Of a DNA stretch of 64,000 nt, positions 24,839-37,700 are shown in pieces. Source of the DNA: Pyrocephalus nanus (lineage: Eukaryota > Chordata > Aves > Passeriformes > Tyrannidae). Position 1 is the first letter of the stretch, and each line of letters opens with the position of its first letter. Location: the NCBI GenBank assembly GCA_038380795.1, contig CM076272.1:4522001-4586000 (forward strand). The letters are read 5' to 3'. The notes under the pieces were generated by a model, which was not told where the DNA came from, made no database searches, and saw only the letters and a list, made by a program, of their open reading frames with translations. A program made the translations under genes and the position numbers.

Positions 24839-27800
24839 ATTCAGACACGTAATGTGCTTGAGAAAGGTGGCTCTCAAGCTCCAGGGCTGCAGCTGAGCCT
24901 GGCCCCGCTCAGCTCCTTGAGCAAGGAGCTCTCTTGGCTCCAGGAGGTGCCTTCCTTTATGGAAGCTAAAGGTCATTAAAACCTTCCAGAGAACAAGCTT
25001 GAGATCCATCCAACATTCCCCCTTCTCCCAGCTCCCACTTCTAACACAGCCCCTTTGCCGAGGAGGAGGAGCAGCGCTGTGCTTGGCCTGATTTGGAAGG
25101 GAGACATGAGCCCCACTGGCTGGGATCTGGCATTATCCAGCTGCACCTCAGTCTTCCCTCACCCATCCTTCTACTGACCCAGAAACCCTGGAAAACAAAT
25201 AATATTTGGAGTTGTTGGGTCATTCCTCTACACAAAAATCTATCAGCGGTGTGCTTAAGGATATTACCAGAGAAACCAGGAATGTTCTTGGGATCGGAGA
25301 CCAGTGGGCAGAACATTTTTTTGCAGGCCCACACAAAAACTGTTGGGTTGTCCCAAGCCAATGTCACGTCCCAGAAGGACATCAGAGTCAGCACTTTCAC
25401 TGCTGAAATTACCAGCAACCAAGACAAATACATTAAATATTAGTGGGAATATTGAGAAATAACAAAAACTAGTCCAGAAACCACAGTGGTATGTGCCCGA
25501 GGGACATGCCCAGGCACGTGTGTGCAGGCTGGCCAAGGGATCATCCCGTGGTCATCCAAGATCCTGGCTTATGAGCTACATCCAATCCCTGAAACCTTCC
25601 ACTGCCCTGAATTCCTCCTGTTAAAAGGGACTCTCATGGATCATTTTAAAGCTCTAACAGCTTCATTTTGGTTTGAGCTCAGCTTCTCTCCTGGACTGGC
25701 AGGTATTTGGGAAGCTGCAAAGATTGTGAGATCATTCTGGGAGAGAAGATTGTCCCCTCCAGGCATCCCCCCACACTCTGTGCCCACAAACCTGCCTTCA
25801 GGACTCATGGTCCATCCTGCAGCCTGCAGGCTGAAAGATGAGCATGGCTTGGAAAGAGCAAGTGGGAACCTCTGGAAACTTGAAATGCTCATGGGACTTG
25901 AGGAAGGGGGAGAGCACGAGCACTGCCCCTTGTCCAAAGGCTGCACACCAAGACCCCCAATCACTTCTCATTGCAGCCCTCAGGAACTCAGTGCAGTTGG
26001 CACTGGGATTTAATTGCTGCTAGAAAAGGAGGAAACTCCTATTTGCCCGCACAAAGATTGGGAATTTTCTTCCTCTACTCCAGTGGAAGTTTAATCCAAC
26101 CTGTGTCCAATGGCCTGGTCACCACTGGCTCAGCCAAGCACGAATCCAGGGGAGTGAGCTGGGTGTTGGGAAGAGACCTGGGCTGGACCTGTGCTCACAC
26201 AACTTCATTTAGATCTTTCCTGATGGGAGAAATTGAGAACCAAAGATGTTCCCACCAAACCTACTCATCCAATTACTGGAGCACTTTGTGATACGGATCA
26301 GTGCAACACCCCGAGCTTTCCCAGGACAGAGCAGGAGTGTGCAGACACTGCACTTTTGGAAAGCATCAAGAGCCAGACACAGGAGCTTTGTGGCTTTTGT
26401 TCCTTGGTTCTGACTTGCTCTGACTCTTCACCTGCTCACCGTTAACACCCCGTGGTGCAGTTGTGTTTGACATCCCTGTAACAAATCCTGATTTATACGG
26501 CCCCGCAAATCCCTCCTCCTTTGTGTGGCCTTGGGAGCAGCGAGACAGGAATGCTGAAAGGGAACTCATTTGAATCACTCACTACCAAAGGGGCAGACAC
26601 CTTCAAAGAGCCTTACCTTTGTGAATCAAACTTCACCCTTCCCAAATAATCAGGGTTTTTTAATGGAATGGTGCTTTTCGGGGTTGACAGAAGAAGACAA
26701 ATACCCCGGTGAGCAGACTGATAAACCCAGGAGAAAGTATGACTGAGATTCACAGAGCTACAGAATAAAGGAGAGGAAGGATCCAGAGAAAAACCCAATG
26801 TGCTACATTCATCACTCAGTCATTCATTTACAAGGATTTGAGCAGCTGTCCAGTGAAAGGAGTTCACACTCCCTGTTTCATGGTGTCTCTCTGATGCTTT
26901 TCCACATGACAATGCAGCAGATGAGCCGTGCTCCTTTCTACACCCATTCCCTGCAGGAAATCTGCAAACCATCATCATCACTGATGTTCACTAATTTAGG
27001 ACCCATGTCATAACATTCTGTGCCTCCAAAGCATGGCCACTACTTAACGCCCTGCTTGCTTTGGGAACGTGGTTTTCCTTTGGTCCGATGGGAACACCAT
27101 GATTATGAGCTGCATGTGCCAGAGAGGCAGGGCTGGGTGGGGAAGGAGAAGGGAGGCTTCATCTCAGCAATGATAGTACCTATTTTTGGCTCCCGGAGCC
27201 AAGCTGTGCTGCTCCCACTCTGTTCTGATGCTCCAACACGTGTCACTCGAGATGTCACCAATCCCCGGCAGTCACGACAGTCTGGGGTGCTGGGATTCAG
27301 CGCTGTGGGGGAGGGAAGACAAGCAGCAATTTTTCTGAAGCCTGTGGCAGGAACAAACAGTATCGTGGTGACTGTTATTTCAATGTCAGTATTTAGAGGA
27401 AGTTGTTTTTCAGTCCATTACAACCCGGGATCTGTACCTGGCTCTCCCTTCCATGGGGCTGCAGCAGGACATCCTCTCCTCTGGAGCATCCACCCCTTGG
27501 GCAACCATGGTGATGTTTTAAGATCTGGTTAAACGCACTGCACGACCAAATGGCCTCTGGCTCCACTGCCTGGGACACATAAAGTATGAACTACAGTGTA
27601 GCTGGAGTGAATTCCCATCCCAAGTCTTTACAGAACCGCAGTACTTCCTGGGGGCTGCACAGTGTTTTCACAGCTCTCCAAGAGCTACAGTCCCCAATTC
27701 CCCTAAGTGACAACTTACCACATCCCAAAACCCTCAGACAGCACAAGCCAAAGTCTCTGCTTGCATCCCCTGCTGCAGGTACCCCCAGCCCCCTCTCCAT

Positions 27801-27965
27801 GGCTCTGCTGCAGACAGCCCAAATCCTCTCTTGAAACTCAACATTCAACCTGGGCACCGGTGCCAAAGGGGCTCCCCCCAACCAGGCCACCTTCTCCCTC
27901 CTGCCTCCAGCAGCCTGGCACCATCCCCTCAGTCCTGCTCAGACAGCACTCAGGGGAGATGAGAC
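24839..27965. other. Single-copy DNA, no gene seen
   Basis: About 3.1 kb with no supported gene or repeat. Open frames of 175 codons (25,486-26,013, plus) and 170 codons (27,020-27,532, plus) are the longest. Both show no domain, and the first is opposed by a 107-codon frame on the other strand. They are left uncalled. Confidence 0.4.
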
Positions 27966-28076
27966 AAAGCTGTGGCTGCCCCACCCCTGGAAGTGTCCAA
28001 GGCCAGGCTGGACAGGGCTTGGAGCAATCTGGGACAGTGGAAGATGTCCCTTCCAAACCAAACTATTCTGTGATTC
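27966..28076 (+). repeat. CR1 LINE 3' fragment with internal deletion
   Basis: 'aagctgtggctgccccaccc', 'ccaaggccaggctggaca' and 'ggcttggagcaatctggga' are followed at once by 'gatgtcccttccaaacca' and 'attctgtgattcc'. Compared with the copies at 22 and 52.8 kb, about 50 bases between 'gtccct' and 'ttccaa' are missing. The two flanking pieces share the short word 'tccctt', so a slippage or microhomology deletion is likely. Confidence 0.9.
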
Positions 28077-30303
28077 CAAATCCAGTGGCATCCAAGGGAA
28101 GACAAGGCAGAGGGCAAGAAGCAGCAGCTCCCCTTGGCACTGCTGCCAGAACACAGCCCAGCTTGGGCATCTCTGATGGGCAGCACCAGCGCAGCCGGAG
28201 CCTGGCCGGCACTCTGGGAAAGCAGGGAACCAAAAGCCAGTCCAGTGGCTCTGCTGCTCACCTACCACAGGAACAGCTTCTCTTTCTTCAGCTGCTTTCC
28301 GTCACTGTGTTCTCGTTCAGCAGCCCGTGCTGTTGAGGGGTTGGAAACACAGAACAGCTTCTCCAAACACAGAGCAGTTATCTTTAGAAATGGAGCAGTG
28401 AGAGAAAATGACACCATGTAGACACTGTGAAAAGAAAGGGTTCACTACATTAAAAAAAAAAAAAAAGTTACATTCTTGATCAAGGAACAAACCAGTCTGA
28501 ATAGTCACAATCACATTTTGCAGGCATATAACTCCTATTGTCTTTTTCTCTCTCAAACATCTGAAGATGAACATCTGAATCCTTTATGTGAGAATCTCTT
28601 AGACCAGCTTGAACTGAGAGAAAATACTCAGCCAAGTACTGACTTGAAAAGATGGAGTGAGTTGAGACCTGAGTTACTGACCCCTGATTTCAGACAGGGG
28701 CTGGCACAGCTCAGCTCCCCCCTCAGGACCAGCCCCATCCTGGCTCCTGCCAGCCATGCACAGCCCCTGAGTCCTGCAGCTCCATCCTTTGAAACAAAGG
28801 TTGCTGAAGGAGCACAGCACTATTTTATTTAATCACTGTGGACTTTTGGTATCCACAGGAAAAAAATCCTGGAAGCAGAGTGTATTTTCATGATCAGTGA
28901 GTACAGAGTGGTATAAAATGTCTGCTCTGCTTCTTTCCACTCCAGCCTTTGCCTTTGAAGTCATGGTAACAGCTTTTGGATCCGAAACCTCTGATGAGAC
29001 TCCTTGATTTATTAGGTAAAACATCTGGAAAAAATGAGGACTTGTGGCAGTGTAAATCCTCCAGGAGCAGAGAGAGATCTCATCTGAGCAGCACTCCTGT
29101 CAAAAAGCAGGGAAACCTGAGCCCTGGCCACTGGCTTAAGGATGCTCCGAGGCTGCAAAGCCCAGAACGGGCCCATTCACTTTTGCCCCAGCTGTGAGCA
29201 GAGGAACGTCCATCAGCCAACAGCCCTCGGAGCTGGGACCACGCCAGGGCTCTGGAGTGGTTTGGATGTCAGCAGCAATCCTGCCCTTGGCATCAGGAAG
29301 GAGCTCCTGTTGTAAATCAGGGCACACTGGGAGCACTATGGGATGTAAGTACCTGCCTCCCGCCCGCAGACACACAGGCAGCAGCCAAGCCCCACACACA
29401 GAGCGGGTGGAGAGGGGTCGGGGTGACTTTTCCATCCCCCAGTTACAACAGGAACGTTGGCTGCAGTGGAAGAAGAAAACCACCAGCCTCAGACAGGGCT
29501 GGTTTGGAAGTAATGAACCCTGTGCAGGTGACAAACAAGGAGACAGGCATTTTATGGAGCGTATTCTTTCTTTCATTTGGAATCAGCCTGAGGTAAAAGA
29601 AAAGAGAGGAGACAGGGAGCAGCAGAGCAGCTTGGTGTGCTCTGGAGTTCCTGCTTTGCTGCTCCATGGAACCTGTGTGTTGGGAAAACGCGTGCGAGCA
29701 GCGTGTGTGCCTCTGTGCAAGGTGTTTGTTGGGTGAGGGCAAAGGCAGAGACACCAGAGGCACTTGACTCAGGATTATTTACTCTCTGCCTCCCCCACAC
29801 AACAACCCGTGTTCCAAATTTCAGCGCTGACGCTCTGGGGAAAATCCCCCGGGAACCATCCTATGACAGTTATTTTCCCATCTAAATCCCCCTCCCAGCA
29901 ATTTGAATAACCCAGTTCAAAGCCCAGCCCCGGTGCCAATGTGCTTTTCAGAGGGGGCACAGGACAGGGGGGGAAGGGGGAGTTTGGGGAGGATTTTTTT
30001 AATCAGATAAATTATTGCTGGGAAAGCAGCCACTTCTCTCCATTCAATTTGTACTCTATGGGGAATCCATCTAATACCCCTGCTCCGAGTGAGAAGCAGG
30101 ACCAGCGAGATGCTGCATCCAACCAGGGAGGAAGGCAAAAGGTGGGATGGAGTGCAGGGAATGAACAAACAGCGGGAGGAAGGGGCTCTGGGAAAGCCTG
30201 CGGAGAAGCAGGAAAGCCAAGGGGATGTGTGTGCACCTCAGACAAAGGGGGAGGGAGGAAAAGGGTTTGCTTGTTCTGCTGGCAAATTGGAGCAGGCTCA
30301 GCG
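28077..30303. other. Single-copy DNA, no gene seen
   Basis: No supported gene. An A run of about 15 bases lies at 28,452-28,466. An open frame of 180 codons at 29,194-29,736 on plus is mirrored by one of 146 codons on minus, a sign of local lack of stop codons rather than coding. Confidence 0.4.
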
Positions 30304-30555
30304 TGGGGTGGGGTGGGATGGGATGGGATGGGATGGGATGGAGGTGGGATGGGATGGGATGGAGGTGGGATGGGATGGGATGGGATGGGATGGGATGGGA
30401 TGGGATGGGATGGGATGGGGTGGGGTGGGATGGGGTGGGATGAGATGGGATGGGATGGGATGGGATGGGATGGGATGGGATGGGATGGGATGGGATGGGA
30501 TGGGGTGGGGTGGGATGGGGTGGGATGAGATGGGATGGGATGGGATGGGATGAGA
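30304..30555 (+). repeat. TGGGA pentanucleotide array with 85-bp higher-order period
   Basis: A 252-base array made of 48 five-base units and two six-base units (TGGAGG at 30,339 and 30,360). Most units are TGGGA, with TGGGG and TGAGA variants. The variant string TGGGG TGGGG TGGGA TGGGG TGGGA TGAGA occurs at 30,416-30,445 and again at 30,501-30,530, exactly 85 bases (17 units) apart. This shows that a multi-unit block was duplicated. The plus strand carries dozens of GGG runs separated by two bases, so it should form G-quadruplexes. The long frames here (GWDGM-type on plus, SHPIP-type on minus) are products of the repeat. Array length is likely to vary between individuals. Confidence 0.98.
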
Positions 30556-33500
30556 TGACTTGGAGCCACAAGGAGCTTTTCCCCTGTGGAGAGGTGAGGC
30601 AGTTCCAGGCAGGATGGAGGATCCCTCTGGGCACTGGTGGAGTTTGCAAAATGAGTTTAATGATTTCACAGCATTCCCCAGTGGAACTGGGAATGTGCCA
30701 GGTCACCACTGCAGCTGGAACTGGTGGAGGCTTTGCTGGCTGGTGGAGAGAAACCAAGGACTGGCCCAGTGATGGCTCCCAGCACACGGGGTTCCAGCCA
30801 TGCAGAATGTCTGGACACACCTTTCATCCCAGTGCGTGTTCCCTGCTCCCCACAGGCTCCACTGGCTGAGGCTGCATCTCCACACGGGAGGTGCTGCGTC
30901 CCAGGGAGCTCCTTTTCCAAACAGGGACACAGCTGTGGTGGGGAGGGGAAACTTCCCTCAGAGGAGGGAGGTGATTTCCCTGAGCCCTTGGAGCAAGTCA
31001 GGGACCAAACCCAGCCCAGAACCCACTGCCCCATGCGGGACTTGTTCTCTTTCATGTGCTCACACTGATTTAGTCCAGAGGCTTCCCACTCCAGCACTTC
31101 CCATGACTATAAATGCACACGGAGTTTGGAGAGAATTACAGGGTAATGGCACCTGAATGGGTGTCGTGGTGCACTTTCCTGGCCTTTTATTCTTCTTTAT
31201 AACAAAGAATTAAAAGCTTTAGTGGGAGAGCTGGCAGTAAGCTCAGGAGACGGGGAGACTTCTGAGGATGATTTCCCAGATTCTGGGAGTGACTACAGTA
31301 CAAATTATGGTGGAAAATAAAGGAACTGACTCAGCAGGAGGCAAAAGGGAACAAGTGGAAGAGTAACTCTGCTCTGGAAATCTGTGAGGAGAATACGGCA
31401 CAAAGCAGAAAAAAGAAATTGGGCCAAAAAAAGAAATCAGATATAATTTCAGAGAGATTCCTTCTGACAGCCTGACTGTCCAGAAACTGCTGAGTGAGGA
31501 AATTGGGCCTTACACAGAGTCCAGGGATTTTGGCCCAAAACAAACAGAAGAGATGCTTTTAATCAGAGCTCATTTTCATCTGCCATGCAGGCCACAGGCT
31601 CCCACCAGTCTCCCACTGTCTCCCAATCTAAGCAGTGTGAAAGTGTCATTCCTGACATTACACCTTCCTTTCCCAGGCAAAATTAATGCTTGAAGCAACA
31701 CTGATCTGAACACATAATTAAACCCCCTCTAGCCCACCTACCAAATAAACTCATTTCCAGACTCCAATTAACCTCTGAGGTTATTACTTGGGATAAGAGA
31801 TCTCCCTAGAAATGCCAGAACTGCTCGTGCCAGGAAGCCCACTTGTTCTGCAAGTGTCAGGTTATGGGGATCACCTTAACCTTGGATCCTTGTCCAGCTG
31901 AGAGAGTCTCGGGAATAAAATTAATAACTTTTTGGCATTTTCTCCCTTTCTAAGAAATGGAGAAAGTGTTATCTCTTCCTCTCATAATTTTTCCTTGTAT
32001 TTTGAGTCCCCAGACATACATACTTTGTTAAAGCACTGCCTATTTCAGAGGCTTTATCCGGGACTGGATGAACTCCAGTGATAGGTATCCGAGCTGCTTT
32101 GTGCATTTAGTTGTCCCTAAATGTCTATTTTGGAATCTGTTCCAGATTCTAATCATTTTACATTAAGACTCAAGGACTCAGTAACCTCTCCTCTCCCAAT
32201 CTCAAAAAAAAAAAATAGAAACACCAACCCTTAAACCCTGGATCAAGCACAAACCTCTCCAAAATCTCAGCCTGGAGCCATCATTCATCGGTCTCTGTTC
32301 TCTGTGACTCCTGCACTCCACAGGATCTGCAGAGTCTCCCTGTCCAGGAAAAGAACACACATGACATGAATCAGGACCTTTCCTTGACAGAACAAGGTGG
32401 AGGGGCTGCTCTTGGCCAGCAGCTTCACATTCAAGTGCTGTTGAAGCCTCTCCAACATTTCTGGAGCCTGGCTGGGTTGTGGGAGTTCTGGGCTGCTCTG
32501 CTCTGCTTATCATCCTTCATTTCTTCTACACCTGACCCCACGTGGTCTCTAGAAATCCCTCTGGGCTCAATAAACTCTGGAACTCAGCCTCCTTACTCTG
32601 CCTTTTTCTCCCACCAGTGGGGACTCTACTCTGGGTTTCTTTTTCCTCCATCCAGCTGCAAACTTTGGGGTGACTCGTGGGAATTTTCCATCAGTGAAGT
32701 TATTCCCAACTCGGACTGACTGACAGGTTCAGAAGGGATTCAAGGGGAGGGAAGAACAGCAGGAAAACCATAGGATACCTCCGTAGAAACCAAGACTAGT
32801 GCAAAAGGGCTGCTAAGAAACCTTGTTTTCATCACCCACAAATTCCCTGATGCTGGAAAACGTCCCCTGCTTTCCTGTCTTCTCCAATTTGCTGCAAGTT
32901 CCAACACGAGCAGGTCGTGCTGGGAAGGGCTGACTGTGCCAGAACGTGAGGGCCGCTCTTCCCGCCTGCCCTCCCCTCCCCACATCCACGCTCTGCAGCC
33001 CAGACAATGGAAACTGCTCCGTGTTTACCAACCATCCTGCTCCTCCCCGCTCCAACAGGGCCTCTGTGGCACAGCCAGGGCTCTGCTGTTTACAAGCCCA
33101 TCTGCTGCTGTGGCTTCCCCTCACCTGGAGCTCCAGTGCTCCGCTCGGGATATCGCTCGCCGTGGTGGTGGGAACTGCAAGGAGCAGCCGAGGATTCCGG
33201 GTGGTAGGTGAGCAGCAGGAAGAGAGGAATACAAATCTGTTCTCATCTAAAGACCCTGAAAATAATAATAATAAAAGAAAAAAGAACCAGGTGGAAGAGG
33301 AAATTCCAAAAAGCCAACAATGTTTTCAGCTGCACAGTCATTCCAAGGACAGTTTTTTCTCATATTTTTATGAGAATTTGAACCTTTAGAACCAGAAGGG
33401 AAAAAGCACAAGCATTCCAATGGCTGTTTCCCTGAAATTACCCCGATCCCTCTGGTCTCTGCAGTTTAAGGTCTCTAAAGGAGCTACAAGCCTCCACTTT

Positions 33501-33580
33501 GCCCAAACCTGTGCTGCTGCTGACAGCTCTCCACACAGTTTAACTCAAGGCTACATTTTTCCAGGAGTCAGGGAGGACCC
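30556..33580. other. Single-copy DNA, no gene seen
   Basis: No supported gene or transposon. There is an A run near 32,203-32,215 and a short AAT run near 33,262-33,276. GC content rises toward the right end. Frames of 143-147 codons near 30,700-31,100 and 32,946-33,389 overlap others on both strands and carry no domain. Confidence 0.4.
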
Positions 33581-34711
33581 TTGGGAGTCAGAAAGAGACT
33601 GGGAATGTCTATGTGCCCTGAGGGCTTCAGTGGGGTGCCCAGAGACTGCCCTGCAACCCAGAGCTGCTGCCCTCACAGCCTGGGCCTGCAAGGGCTGCCA
33701 GAGGCACTGGGGGGGCTTCTCTCTCCGGAGGCTGATGGATTCAAAACACTCTCTGTATCCCAGCTCTTTGCCAGCCAGCCAAGCACAGTGTGCAACATGT
33801 CTGGGCAGGCTGCAGACACTGCCAGGCTCCTGCCAGGCAGCTGCACGATGGGAAGCAGACAGGTTGTGGATCCCGGACATGGTGTGGCTGGAGTGGGAAG
33901 TGGGAACCCCACGGCTCCGTCGGGCCCCAGCCGGGCACTGCTGTGTCCGGGTCCTGCCTGCTCCCAGCTGCAGCCTCCCAGTGCAGTGCTGGTGCCTGGC
34001 TGGAGAGAGAAAACAGTTGTTGCTGTTTCTGGGCCCTTCTCAGAGTCAGTGAAAATCAGAAGAGCCCAAAGATCTGAACTACCCCAAGCACAGAACATCG
34101 GTGGCCGAAGTGTCTTTGCTCCCTCCCGTTCTGCCCCTCACACCTGGAGTTGTTATTTCAGCCAAGAAGTGGCTAAAGGAGCAGCAGCAGCATTTGGAAC
34201 GGTCTCTGCTGTGCCAGGGGCTCTGAGAGGGCCAGCCTGGCCAGAGATCCCTGCCACTCCACATGGGAGCACAGATGGGGCACGTTACAAACAAACACCC
34301 ACAGAAACTTCACCCTCTGTGTGTGGACTCCTGATGGAGCAGAAGAACTGGAGTGTGGAGAGGATGGATTCTCAGGGAGGAAAAGCCCTCCACATGTTCC
34401 TTCCACCTGTCCCTCTGCCTGTGGATCACAGTGGATCTGCTGCACCAGTTCTCAGCCAGGAATGTGAACAGTTTAGGGAGGAACGTGCTGTCCCACTTGG
34501 CAGCTCCCTGGCCCTGCCCTGCCAGCTCAGCACAACTGCACAGATCCCATCCCCAAGTCTGGAGGCTGTTGGGAAGGGAGGCTGCAGCTCCTGGGAGGGG
34601 AGGGGAGGAGTGGCTGAGGCACCCACTGTGGCCAAGGTGGTTGCTCTGCCCCGACAACCCGGGATAACATTCCCTTGCCTCTGCAACACCAATGCCCTTG
34701 AGGGACATTGA
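33581..34711 (+). other. Long open frame (376 codons), coding status unproven
   Basis: This is the longest uninterrupted frame outside simple repeats. The reading begins MGVRKRLGMS and ends NTNALEGH. It is rich in Ser, Gly, Pro and Ala and shows no signal peptide, membrane segment, zinc-binding pattern or repeat that I can recognise. GC content is about 55-70 percent by line, which lowers stop frequency. Overlapping frames of 210 codons (plus, 33,420-34,052), 141 codons (minus) and 132 codons (minus) show that stops are scarce in all frames. There is no obvious promoter or polyadenylation signal next to it. It could be a chance frame, an exon of an unannotated transcript, or an old decayed gene. 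I favour chance but not strongly. Confidence 0.2.
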
Positions 34712-37700
34712 GTCCTTTTGAGGACTTCATGGTGCAGAGTGAGAGCTGAAGATCCCAGAGCTGCTCAGAGGTCAGTGCTGGTTCAGCTTCCTCAGCCCCA
34801 GGTAAACTCCCTGATTCCCAGACACCCACACTGTGTGTCTGGGATGTCCTGAAAACAAAATGCTCAGTGGGTGAGGGGAGAAAGACCGAAAATAGACTTT
34901 GCAAAAAGTTCCAGCTTCGTTCACTCCCAGGAATGGTTCTGTTTCAGCTGAACTGTTCCTCGGAGTAGCTGTGTCTCAGCCCAGCGCCGCAGCTCTGGGG
35001 GCCTGGAGCGGGACCTCTGAGCACACATGCTCCTCATTAATGCTAATCCAGGAGCAGCAAGGATCCGAGAGCAGAACCTGGGAGAGGATTAAATCCACAG
35101 ACACCGCCTCGCGGGGCTGGGATGCAGGGAGGGATCCAACCTGAATCTCCTCCAAAACACGCACTCAAAGCTGGTTGCTCTGGTTTGGACCCGACTCTGG
35201 CAAGACGGAAAGAGCTCAGGGAGATGGTGAAAGAGAGGAGAAGGAAGAAAGGAAAACACTCTGTTCTCTCAGTCCCCCAGAAAGCAGCGTTTCACCACTG
35301 GGGCTCTCAGTGTGCACAACAAACTTGTCTCCCTTCCCTCGCTCCCGCTTACATTGTTCACTTTCCTGCAAATTGTTTCCACATTCTGTATAAATAACCC
35401 CGGTGCCAGCGAGGGGGAGGGGGAGCGCGGGGAAGGGGTGGGAGGAAATCCAATGGCTTTGTTACTTTGGAGGAGAAGGTGGAGGATGGTGAGGAGCTGC
35501 AGCCCCGGCAGACGGAGCTGAGAGTTGCCATCGAGCTTGTGTTCAGACCTGGAGGAAGAAGAGTAAACAAGGGGGAGATTATATATAATTACAGACAATC
35601 ATGTTGCCGGGGATAAACAGGAATCAAAAGCATGGAGGCACTGGAGTCTGGCACATCCCCAAGCACAGAACAGAAGCCAGCGAGAGGCAACGCGGCTGCA
35701 ACGCGCTTCCCTTCGGGCCTGGTTTCACTTAGCTCAGGGCTGGGGTTTTTTTTCCTCTCTTTTTGGCTGGAGGCATTCCCCCATAAAGAGAAGAGCCCAT
35801 CCAATGGGAAACAGAAGCCAAACTGAAGTCAGCAGAATCCTTGTCTGCGACATTAATAGATTATTACCCTGTGAGAAACGTCAGAAACATTTGGAAAAGA
35901 TACAGCCCGCTGAGGTCAGCAGGAACAACAACAACAGGAATTTCTGAACAAAAATGGCTTTAGAAACTCCAGAGGCTGTGCTGGAGTGTCCAAAGGCAAT
36001 TCCTCCTTTGCAGAGTGTAGAGGGGGAGCTCCAGCTTCGGGTGGCACTTGGGCCCTGCTCATGGCTCCCGAGGACCCGAGGTTTGCAAAGGGGCACAGAG
36101 GGGAAACGAGGAACGAACAAAGCCAAGGAGCGCAAGAGAAATAAAGGCAGATGGCCCATAAGGGCTGTGCTGTGGCTTTTTAAAGGAGGACTTGGGGGGA
36201 TTTAAAAAAGAGAAATTAAAGGCACCTCCTTCATCCTTCTTTACCCCCCCTTGAAGGCTCTGGAGAGTTACAGGCAGGGAACAAAGGACGGCAACCTTAG
36301 CCGGTGACAGAAGGAGGGTTGTTCAGCAAGGCACTGCACAGAGCTCTTTCCCAGGCACTGCTTGAAATCCAAACAGCTTCCAGCCCACTGAATGCTTAAG
36401 CCATTTTCCTGATCTCTCAGCTGTTCTTCATTGAGAACACAAGCAGGTACTTCAAAGCAAGAAAGCAGAGAGGAAAAATAAACATATAATAGGAATAACC
36501 AAACCTGTGTTTAGAATCTGTGTAACAGCAGGGGAAGCAGGATATGCACACAGGCTCCTCCACCTTCTACCTCTCAGTACAGGTGCTCGAAGTGTCCTTT
36601 CCCCTAAGGAAAGAAAAGGCATTTTTAAAGGGAAATGATATTTACTCCATGAGAACAGTGTCACAGTTTGGTGAATGATATCACCTGGCTACCTTGGTTA
36701 ATAGTGCTTGGTGTATTTTCTGTGAATTCCTCATTGTGGGCATTCTTCCTCTGGGATTTGTTATGCTGACAAGCCCTTCATCAGAAGGGGTACCTGTGTG
36801 TGCACATGCATGTGCATAAGCGAAAGATCTCTCTACTGGCCATGTTGAAGCTGTTCAGATACCACAGATGAAGTTGGTCTAAGCATAAAACATCTCAAAT
36901 CTGATGGAAGTAGATCAGAAAGAGCAGAGGGAAAGAACTAGAAAACACAGGAATGGGTTAAAAAAAGCCATTTGGGGTCCAATCCTTATCTGCTCTAAAT
37001 TCACATGGAGCCTGTGAGGTAATATTTAAGCCATCTACTCCCACGCCAAGTTACAACAGCTCCTTCCAAACATCCCGGACAGTGCAGAGAACCAAGAATA
37101 AAAACAAGATAACACAGCGATAGCAGAAATAAACCGAGCGTGTCCTCTGACCACGTGCCCATGAGCCACGTGGGGCACACACAGTGTCAGCAGTTGAGCA
37201 ACAGTAGATCTGGACAGATTAGATCCACTTCACTTTCTCTTTCATTTATACCTGACCAAGAAGAGAGAAGGAGACAGAGCTCTCGTCCCGCTGCTCTGTC
37301 AAAAATGAAACGAGGTTACTGCTCTTCTGCAAGTGCCGATGAACATCAATCACAAAATCCTCATCAAGGCACAAAACACAGTCCCTCGGTGTTATTAGAC
37401 AGCAAGAATTAGAAGTTTATCAAGCTGGAAAGAGCAGATCCTCGAGGGAGAATGGATTTCATAAGCAAGCAGCAAATCCTTCTCCAGGCACCTCGGTGCG
37501 ACTTGCGAGGCAGCGAGAAAATGAGAAGAGCTCCTACCTAAAGAGAAACACACAGCGAGTGCTCCCAGCAGGCATCTTAGGAAAGGCCCTCGGTGGGATA
37601 GAGTGTCAATCCTTCCCCGCCTCTTCCTGCTTTCCTGAAGCAAAGGGGGAAAAAAGACAAGGAGAACAAAACGGAGAATGATATTTGCATTGCTGCTTAT

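Noticed and set aside
24615..25009. Minus- and plus-strand frames of 105-122 codons around 24.5-25.0 kb
   Set aside because: Most of their length is CR1 3' sequence. The same words recur in frames at 22, 28, 45 and 52 kb, which shows they come from the repeat.
29941..30869. Several long frames through the TGGGA array, up to 249 codons, with GWDGM-type or SHPIP-type repeats
   Set aside because: They are the translation of a pentanucleotide repeat, which has no stop in any frame. Similar frames exist on both strands, and there is no start-site or splice support.
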